A DNA stretch of 64,000 nt from Gymnopilus junonius (lineage: Eukaryota > Basidiomycota > Agaricomycetes > Agaricales > Galerinaceae): positions 124,001 through 188,000 of the forward strand of contig JADNYJ010000034.1 in the NCBI GenBank assembly GCA_015501075.1, written 5' to 3'. Shown piece by piece: positions 56,588-64,000 of the stretch. A program made the position numbers and the translations under genes. The stretch's first letter is position 1, and each line of letters starts with the position of its first letter. Under the pieces are notes generated by a model. That model was not told the origin of the DNA, did no database searches, and saw nothing but the letters and a program-made list of their open reading frames with translations.

Positions 56588-58390
56588 TCATGAATCCTTC
56601 TTCTCGCTGATCCCTTGGGGCTGAGAGTTCGGACTCTGTTGTGCATCTGAATCGGACTTGGAACTGTCAGATAAAGTCGGAGACGATGGAGCTTCAAGTT
56701 GGAGATCGAGGGTCAAAGGAGGGACGTCCGAGTCTGGAGTCGTCGGCGTTGATCGTGCTGCGCTTGCTGCGATTTCCTTCCGTAGTGCTTCTAGTTCGCG
56801 TTCAAACCTATTTCCCAAAATGTCAGAAGAGGGAAGCAAAGGAAACGAAAGAAATAGAGGGAAACATACTTCCTGCCAAACACCTCAATATAAAACGCTC
56901 CTCCATTCCACACCGTAACAGAGAATATGAAGAGTAAAAATCCTGCACTCCATGCCGGACTGTCGTACAACAGAAATACGGCTGGCATTTCTGTGAGCAG
57001 TGCATAAACTAAAAAGAATAAAGGAAGGAAATGATCAGTCGAGCTGCTTGAGGGTAGTATGAAGCCCAAGCTGAACGAGAACGAACCGAATTGTCCTCCC
57101 ATGAATGATGCTTCACGACGTTCAGGTGGGATGGCAGAGAGTGCGCGGCCGATGGCTCCTCGTTTGTCATTGAGGAGGTAGGAGAGGGAAGTTGTGCGTT
57201 GGCCTGATTGGATCTTGGCGCGGCGGTCGACATAGACGAACTAGAAAAGACAATGCGTGAATATAAAGAAAAAAGAAGGGAAGATGGATTGAGAGGGTAC
57301 CTTCCAGTATAGAAGCTGCCAAATGGCATCTGCAGCGCGATTGGTTTGACTATGATGGAAAAGAATAAACGGAAAGAAGGCTTACAAATCCCGCCACTCA
57401 GCAGAAGGGCATGCAGTGGTCTAAGTTGTGGAACTGCCGCCAGGGCAGGGAATCGTAATTCTGCATTCGGATAAAAGTGCCTAAATACATCAATCAAGTC
57501 TATCAGATCGAGAACAGCTTCTGAAGTAGCACGATTGACACTGACCTTATCACCGTAAATGAAAATGGCGGGTATATATGAATGAACAGCGTCGTAACTT
57601 TATCCCTATCATGGAACACCAAACTATTCCTCCATGTGATAACCGCGCTCGCTACCGACCCATGGCTCAATAGGTAGCAAGCCACGAACAAGGTCGGACT
57701 GGAAGGGAACACCCAAAAGAACAGGAAGTTCAGGACGTTGACGTAGTAGCACAAATCAAAGAGGAAGTAGTGCCAGTCGCGTTTCTTGTAGATGTATACG
57801 CGAAGAGGGAGGAGGTAGGAGCCGATGATGGTGTACGCGACGTGGACCCATTGAGGTGCCATGCCGACGATGAGGGCGGAGAAGAGGAGGGTCATGACGC
57901 CGAAGAAGAAAGACACTTTGTCTCGCGTCCGGACGACCTTCGAGGATTGCCAGCTGGCGGAGAGGGAGGTGACGCGGGTTGAGAGCTATATTTGGGCACG
58001 TCAGCTTTTTGGGGTGACTATCTGAAGCTAAAGAGGTATATCACCTTGAGCTTGAATCTCTTGAATTCCCGGTCCAAATTCTCTGCAAGGACGGGGCTGG
58101 ACAAGTCTTTAATTCTGAGGTCCTTCAACTTGAGATCGGCCTTCATTATCAGCCTGTCACTGTGCTTCTGGAGTTTCCTCTGGATGAGGTCGACATGAGA
58201 GTCGAAGTAGGTCTCGACAGTATCTGTATAAATTTGTGAATAAACGAATTTTTTGAGTCGAGGGAGGCGTACCTAGCAAGGTCAAAGCTCCGGGAAACTG
58301 CTCGGAATTCTCATCCCTAATGAAGCGCTCAAACGGTGCGGAAAAGTACCCTTTACCAAAAGGTGGTGAATTTGGCGGTGACGAGGCCAT
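56588..58390 (-). CDS. GPC1: Glycerophosphocholine acyltransferase (Gpc1 / DUF2838 family)
   Basis: Gpc1 transfers an acyl group from acyl-CoA to glycerophosphocholine, giving lyso-PC for phosphatidylcholine salvage in the ER membrane. Start ATG 58390 (MASSPPNSPPFGKGYFSAPF). The N-terminal exons are helical and charged (TYFDSHVDLIQRKLQKHSDR; LREF-like DREFKRFK). The membrane domain follows: DKVSFFFGVMTLLFSALIVG, HVAYTIIGSYLLPLRVYIYK, RDWHYFLFDLCYYVNVLNFL and then the family hallmark NSLVFHDRDKVTTLFIHIYP. RHFYPNAELRFPAL, WQLLYWKFVYVDRR, two more membrane segments and FYIEVFGRKFERELEALRKE come next, with a Ser/Pro-rich tail to 56588. All exons join without lesions. It is head to head with BTA1. 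Confidence 0.88.
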
Positions 58391-59377
58391 GGTTACGTGG
58401 CAAACAAGAGGTACAAGGCTTCCACTAGACGAATGCCCGCGCCAAACGACGAATGAGGGGAAACCAATCGATTGCTTGGTGAGAGTAGCAGTGAGAGAGG
58501 GGTCCGAAGCGAAGACTGTTACCGCAAGTTATCAGTAATCAACTGCCCCGAAGCGAGTCAAAGAAGATCATCATGGATATCCCGCCTTTAGCACGTTTGC
58601 TGTCAGGAAGTGTCAGGAGTCACTTGTGTATCTTTACGTGCCGCAATGGGCTTATCATTTCTATGTAAAGTGCCCGAGGCAACTTCGGAAGAGGAATCAA
58701 CAAGGCGATCAATATGTTTTTTTTGGAATTTTCAGTTCATGAAGCCCAGCCAATGACAACTCTCCATTTTTGCCGTGAGTTTGACTTTGTTGTGCAACAG
58801 CCTCTCCCTCGCACGTTTGCCATTTCTTGAAAAGCTTTCTTTCCCGCTCAAGCTTCTCATTCTCGACTACCGCTCCGTATTCCGTGTTGTGTGGAGATAT
58901 TCCTCTGCAGAATCACAGCCATTCATTTCGATCTTTATGCTTTCTTGTTCCCCATATTAACCGCATGTGTATCCACCCCAAAAGTTTACTCACTTTATCG
59001 GTTTCGGCTTTCTCTTATCGCTGCCTTTGAGACCAAATGGACCCAACGTTCATCAAGCCCTCTTCAGTCAGAGGAACATTGGGCGGCTAAGCGTTTGCGT
59101 TCCGCACGTTCGTTGGCTTGTACGCTAGAATGCAGCTGAATAGCTCCCCCTCGTGCGATTCGTTGGCTCACGTTGTTCCACCAACTCAATCCGATTTTTC
59201 CTTCCGCGTTCTCATCAAATCAAAGCCTGCTTGTCGTGTCGTGTTTTTACGTGGACCGCAATTTGAAATGAGCCCGTTCGCTAGGGTACAATTACAGTAC
59301 AAAGCATCTTTTGTGGCGTTTTATATTCCCCGCTAGTCGCCCTTTTGGCTTCGGTCCCCTCCCTCTGAACGCCCATC
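58391..59377. promoter_or_regulatory. Divergent GPC1-BTA1 promoter with four CACGTT sites
   Basis: 987 bases between the two starts. The hexamer CACGTT, the weaker form of the Pho4/NUC-1-type bHLH site, occurs at 58592, 58812, 59105 and 59169. The first two lie in the identical decamer GCACGTTTGC. About 0.5 occurrences would be expected by chance on both strands. Phosphate control would make sense for lipid-remodelling genes, but binding is inferred only. Confidence 0.45.
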
Positions 59378-62300
59378 ATGTCTGGCCTGAGAGTCCCCGA
59401 CTTTCAGAGGTTGGTCTGTTCATTCCGCTAATTTACTAAAATTACTGATCTCTTATGTATTCTTAGCCTCCTCCATCCCATTCGCAGCTTCCCTAGGCTT
59501 ACAACTGTCCCCGGCGCACTGGCCATCCTCCTACCATGCATCGCCCTCGCTGTCCTCCTGTCCACCACATTCAGACCCCATCTCAAATTTATCTGGCACT
59601 GCTTCTTCCGGCCCCTAGGACAGGATAACCAGAAGGCCAATCTAGACAAAGTACACTTCGTTCTTTGTCTTCCATGAAAGCCTTTCAGCAATCGGTTAAC
59701 AATTGAGATAACAGTTCTATAGAGGCCAGGCGGAGGTGTACGATACCACACGCAGCGTCCTCCTCCGAGGAAGGCACACGATGCTGAGTTTAGGTGCGGC
59801 ACATCTTCATGAGCTTCGCGCGTCGTCGCCGAATAAGAGGCTTGTTTGGATTGATATTGGAGGCGGAACTGGTGTGTTATTTCTTTTTCAACAACCCAAC
59901 ATATCCGCTAACGGTCTTCGATTTCTTCCTTACAGGCTACAACATCGAGATAATGGACAAGCATTTCCCCATCTCGTCATTCGATGCTGTATACCTGATC
60001 GACCTGTGTGATTCCCTCCTCGACGTCGCACGCCGGAGGTTCGCCAGGAAAGGCTGGAAGAACGTGCATGTTCTTTGCCAAGACGCCAGTGAATTTTCTC
60101 TTCCCGAATGGTCTGAGCTGGGAATCGACCCAAAGGGAAGCGTGAGCTTCGTCACAATGAGCTATTCCCTCTCCATGGTGCGTCCGTCCTTGTGAATATG
60201 AAATCAAGAAATTTTTTAGACTCATCCACGATATAGATTCCGAGTTACTACACTGTTCTCGACCGCGTCGAACATGTTTTATCCCATCAGGATGGGTTAT
60301 TGGGCGTTGCCGATTTTTATACAGCCGGCAAGCAGGGTTCTTTACACGAGAAGACGATTGGAGGACTCAGCAAGGAATGTGGTTGGCTCTCGAGATGGTT
60401 TTGGCAGATCTGGTTCGATTTTGATCACGTATGTGTCGAACTGCCTTTCATATCCCCAAACTTTTTTTTGACTGGGTTATTTTTGTTAGGTGCATCTAGG
60501 TCCTGCGAGAAGATCGTATCTGGAGTATAAATTTGGTACTGTGAGTGTTTCTTTCCTTGATTCCGGGACACCGCCCCGTTTACTTAATTTTAATCCTTGA
60601 TCCCTTTGATTGGCAGGTGAAGAGCTATAATGGGCGCAACAAGTTTTTCTTGCCCTTCATCGTGCGCATGTGCGTATTTTCACCTTTCTCTCCACTTTCT
60701 GCAGGTGCTCATTACCCTTCTTCGTCAGTCCGTACTACATTTGGCTCGGCCGACCCCGGTCATGCGATATCACCCGGTTCTGCCATGCATTCGAGGTGGA
60801 TGGGGGCAATATGATTGGGAACTGCTCGCCTAGTGGGGCGTTCAAGGACGTTAATAAGAAGCAGGAGGCAGAGGCGGACGTTGTGCCTCCATTGGACATT
60901 TCGGATCCTGTATTTGAGGTGCCGCAGCCTGCTGCGTCCGCTATGATTCCGGTCAAGGCGAATGTGATTAATATCACACCTCCGTTGAGCTCTTTTCATT
61001 ATCAGGTCAAAAAGGTACGAACATGTTGCTCTCAGGCTCTAGTAGTATTTCACTAACTTTGCCTTTGAGTAGCCATGGCGCCTTCCTTACTACGAGCAAC
61101 CGGTACATAAGGAATTTAGGACTTTCATCTATTCTTTTACTTGGGTACGATCTTTTCCATATTCCTTTTCTTTGCTGACTTGGGCTTGGCCATCTAGGAA
61201 GATCCATTTGAGGACATGAAGGTCCTTGATCTTACTTCGGACGATTCAATGCTGGTTATCACTTCTGCTGGAGATAATGCCTTGCATTATGCGATTGCTG
61301 CTGGTCCTAAGCGGGTAAGAATTTACAATTTGGTCTTGAACGTTAACGAAACTTATCTCCCTTTTTTGTCAGATCCACTGTGTTGACATGAACCCTTGCC
61401 AAGGCCACCTCCTCGAACTGAAATTAGCAGCAATCCAAAGCCTCACCCACTCCGACTTTTACCAAATGTTCGGCCAAGGCGCACATTCTTCCTTCCGCAA
61501 TCTCCTCGACTCCCGCATCTCCCCACACATCTCCTCAAGTGCCTATCAATTTTGGCGTCTCCACTCTGATGCCTTCTCTTCCTCCTTCTACATGCACGGC
61601 TATTCAGGCCTTGCCCTCCGCTTGGCCAAGATCATCTTCACTCTCGCTGGAGTGACCAAGGACGTTGAAGCTCTTTGCGATTGCGATACGCTCGAAGAGC
61701 AGAGGGAGATCTGGCACGGACGTCTGAGGCCTGTCTTGCTGAACCCGATCGTTGTGGCATTTTTGAAGAGTCCAGTGTTTTGCTGGAATGCCCTGGGTGT
61801 GCCGTTGAATCAGAGGCAGATGATTTTGGAGGAGGGCACGTTTTATGATTACGTAAAGAACACGCTTGATCCGCTTGCGGATAGGTATCTTTTCAAGACG
61901 GGGTCGTATTTCTATCTTTTGGTCTGTCACTTTTCTTTGATCTTTGTGTCGGCTTGGGAGACTGACTGAGTGCTCCTTTGCAGGCGCTGCTAGGACACTA
62001 TACCCCTTCTTCGTGCCCTCTTTATCTTACACCATCCGGATTTGATGCTCTGAAGAAGAACGATGCGGAGGCATTAGATAGCTTCCGACTCCACACTGAC
62101 TCCATCGTCAAGTAAGTCCTTCTAGCCACCTCCGAGAAACTCACTCTCAGATGATCACAGTGTCCTCCGCGGTCTCTCCAAATGGTCCTTAACCCGCACC
62201 CTTGTCATGGATCACCTTGACTGGTTCAGCCCCGGCGCTGTGGATGTCGACCAGGAGATACAAGAGCTTCATCGTGTCACTGCTCCTGGTGGTTTGGTGT

Positions 62301-62561
62301 TTTGGCGATCGGCGTCCAAGGAGCCTTGGTATAATAAAGTGTAAGTGTCTGGAATGATTTCCGTCAGAAAATCCACTGATTTATTTGTTTTGCTTAGGTT
62401 CGAAAAAATGGGTTTCAAAATCACTCCTGTGGCGGTTAGAAATGGTTCAGAGGCCATTGATATGGTCAACATGTGCGTCGTTCAATCTTCTCTGATATAC
62501 TCTGATTGTTGATCGTGGTTATGTTAGGTACCGTTCTTTCTGGCGAGCGCAGCGTTTGTGA
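59378..62561 (+). CDS. BTA1: Betaine lipid (DGTS) synthase, BtaB-BtaA fusion
   Basis: BTA1 makes diacylglyceryl-trimethylhomoserine from diacylglycerol and S-adenosylmethionine, replacing phosphatidylcholine when phosphate is scarce. About thirteen exons. The N-terminus has a membrane segment (TTVPGALAILLPCIALAVLL). The first half is the BtaB-like methyltransferase, with YDTTRSVLLRGRHTML, SAM motif LVWIDIGGGTG, DLCDSLLDVARRRF and SFVTMSYSLSMIP. The second half is BtaA (DUF3419): PWRLPYYEQPVHKEFRTFIY, TWEDPFEDMKVLDL, the SAM-binding VITSAGDNALHYAI and VDMNPCQGHLLELKLAAIQ, then LVMDHLDWFSPGAVDVDQEI and GGLVFWRSASKEPWY. It ends at TGA 62561 (RSFWRAQRL). No lesions. Shares its promoter region with GPC1. 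Confidence 0.93.
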
Positions 62562-63216
62562 ACATGGACGACGATCTACATAGATGCAGTAGAACTGCTG
62601 ATGAAATTAAGACGAGGACAATCTACATGACTGTCAATCCCTTTTATTCACTTAGAGATGCCTAATGGGTTTCTGAATGATTATACCATTTTCAAATGTA
62701 CTTTCCTCCTTTTTCTTTTCCTGTAATGATATGTAAGCAGCTTGCATTGCGATGTCAAAAATCTATTGCTAATCCGTTGAGTATCATGCTTTTCCTCGTT
62801 ATTTCATGGGTGCCTTGTCCAGGTCCTCGCTTCAAATTACGAGTGATCCGATGGCCGAGGTGGGTCCTGGGCTCACACTGTCACCAACAAATCCATCCAT
62901 CCATCCATCCATCCATCCATCCAAGGAGCTAAACACTGACTATGACCAGCCTAGGAACAATAAGATATCGCTGTTATATAAGGTACGGAAAAGATGCTCT
63001 GGTTTTTCAGGGAGAGCTTAATCAGCATTTCTAGGTATAAGCCTTATTCCAATAATTGGTCTGTTAAAATACGACACAGTGCCTTACTATTAGTGCCACG
63101 AAACGCTACCTGAGATTTTCAATTTGGTTCCTGCGACCTTGTCAAGGTCGACAATAGGTCATGTTTTATGAATATTGTCAAAATTCAAATTGTCTATTGA
63201 AATGTACGGCAGCAGA
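62562..63216. other. BTA1 3' region and spacer
   Basis: Includes an ATCC microsatellite (separate entry). No gene recognised. Confidence 0.4.
62891..62922. repeat. (ATCC)n microsatellite
   Basis: Eight uninterrupted ATCC units. Confidence 0.95.
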
Positions 63217-63360
63217 GTCATGAGTTTGATACCCAAAGTATCCGAACCTCCTGCTCCACTGACAGAAGGACTCATAGCAGATCTTCCTGCAAAAACTGCA
63301 GATTGGAGAGCCCGACGACATTTACGTCTAGCAAGAGGCATTGCGGTCAAAGTAGTATAA
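63217..63360 (+). pseudogene. Orphan last exon of an NGSL-GCDK family member
   Basis: The + strand reads RVMSLIPKVSEPPAPLTEG, then LIADLPAKTADWRARRHLRL and a stop at 63358-63360, matching LVSLIPK..LI.DLLAKY.DWRAR in copies F-H. No other family block is nearby. It lies almost 19 kb beyond the last family exon in the main cluster, so pieces of the family are dispersed. Alternatively it belongs to a gene mostly removed by rearrangement. Confidence 0.7.
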
Positions 63361-63710
63361 TTCGGACAACTTGTATCTGTGATAGGCTGGAAAGCCCATT
63401 CATTTATTCCATCCATCTTCGTGCACGCTGTAGTGTGAGCTGTATCTTACTTCCCTAGTAATTTGTAACTTCGCGTTATCCTAAATTAACTGGAGATACT
63501 TCACACTGGTACTTATGTAAAGTTTATAACGTGTCACAAGCAGGCCGTCAAGGTAGCAAGGGCGTATTGCTATCTAGGGAGTCAGTATTGCGATCGACTC
63601 CTTCTCGGCGTATGGGAATAGGGGGTGTCCTTGTCATAACATAAGTGATCCGACGGCGCCAGTAGGGAACGAGGCGATACAAGTATCCAAAAATATGATC
63701 TCTTGTGCTG
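63361..63710. other. Downstream of the partial kinase gene
   Basis: Minus-strand frame with DHIFGYLYRLVPYWRRRITY (about 63690-63630) resembles the extension found after the kinase domain in related basidiomycete proteins, but it is in another frame from the kinase exon. It may be a further exon or a decayed tail. Confidence 0.4.
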
Positions 63711-64000
63711 TTAACGGTTAACCTGAGATCGAAGTTTCCATGAGCTAAGAGAGCTGACAATTTCGTCAAGCCGAGCAACACATTCGTCAATGGTGGGGCG
63801 TTTAGCTGGGTCTTCTTGAACCATATCAGCAACCAATGGTTTCATGAAGTCGAAGCAAAATTTTGCTCCTGTATACTCTCCACCCTGAATATAAATTGAC
63901 GTTATGAACGGAACCCAAAGGAAACAAAACACGCACCTCAGTAAAATTAGTCTGAATGAGATTGCCGAGGTAATAGATGTCAGTAGGAAAAGGATTGAGC
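63711..64000 (-). CDS. Protein kinase-like protein, C-terminal part (cut by window edge)
   Basis: Two exons are visible: 64000-63937 (LNPFPTDIYYLGNLIQTNFT) and 63884-63711 (GGEYTGAKFCFDFMKPLVAD, then MVQEDPAKRPTIDECVARLD and SSLSSWKLRSQVN). The D[IV]Y.LG stretch and the AD-MVQEDP.KRPT.DE block match subdomains IX-XI of eukaryotic-like protein kinases, as found in a large family of agaricomycete kinases with SSWKLRS tails. The intron is 52 bases with GTGCGT and CAG ends. The catalytic loop lies beyond the window, so activity cannot be judged. The stop TAA follows the last Arg, but see the entry for 63361-63710 on a possible extension. Confidence 0.75.
   Translation of the reverse strand, partial: SILFLLTSITSAISFRLILLRCVFCFLWVPFITSIYIQGGEYTGAKFCFDFMKPLVADMVQEDPAKRPTIDECVARLDEIVSSLSSWKLRSQVNR

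Noticed and set aside
58775..59336. Small + strand genes between GPC1 and BTA1
   Set aside because: Overlapping short frames with no motif, lying in the shared promoter region.
1..64000. tRNA or rRNA genes
   Set aside because: I looked for tRNA-like A/B box patterns and conserved rRNA stretches while reading and found none. A covariance-model scan would be needed to exclude them.

Overview
This window is nuclear DNA of a filamentous basidiomycete, most likely a mushroom-forming agaricomycete. The reasons are many short introns (about 45-70 bases), a DUF6533-type seven-helix protein, basidiomycete-style NACHT and HeLo/MLKL-like cell-death domains, and the fused betaine-lipid synthase BTA1. 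No genes for tRNA, rRNA or CRISPR arrays were seen. Exon limits were inferred by eye from GT/GC...AG signals and from comparison between paralogues, so small boundary errors are likely.

Layout. 0-5 kb: a decayed NACHT NTPase followed by two broken members of a repeated family. 5.5-12.4 kb: a beta-trefoil protein, the spliceosome gene SF3B2 and a DUF6533 membrane protein. 13-45 kb: an accessory block between SF3B2 and a heat-shock factor gene. It is built from at least eleven whole or broken copies of one uncharacterised protein family. I call it the 'NGSL-GCDK' family, after its core motif NG[ST]L[FY]L[VI]TGCD[KR]. The block also holds two HeLo/MLKL-like proteins, one low-complexity protein and several small DNA transposons and long inverted repeats. 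46-58 kb: heat-shock factor, an eroded membrane-ankyrin gene, a TIR element and a relic of a second heat-shock-factor DNA-binding domain. 56.6-62.6 kb: GPC1 and BTA1, divergently transcribed lipid-remodelling genes. The right edge cuts a protein kinase gene.

Most interesting system. The family has two subfamilies, repeatedly found head to head: C(-)/D(+), F(-)/I(+) and H(-)/J(+). Subfamily 1 carries C-terminal blocks HPAADI.LVEDSVW and LVSLIPK...DWRAR. Subfamily 2 lacks these and instead starts with an Asn/Ser-rich motif (NISNSHN in J, NISNSYN in I). A HeLo-like protein inside the same block (26.7-28.1 kb) ends in about fifteen hexapeptides of consensus GN[IV]xNS, including NISNSGN. A second HeLo/MLKL-like protein (14.4-15.4 kb) also ends in an Asn-rich motif. 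By analogy with amyloid-signalling pairs such as HET-S/NWD2, the locus could be a fast-evolving cell-death or allorecognition cluster in which effectors and partners share a solenoid-type motif. The motif sharing, paired layout and birth-and-death decay are seen in the sequence. The function is inference.

Caution: several single-base frame breaks occur, one of them in the otherwise well-conserved heat-shock factor. Some lesions called pseudogenic here could therefore be assembly errors.
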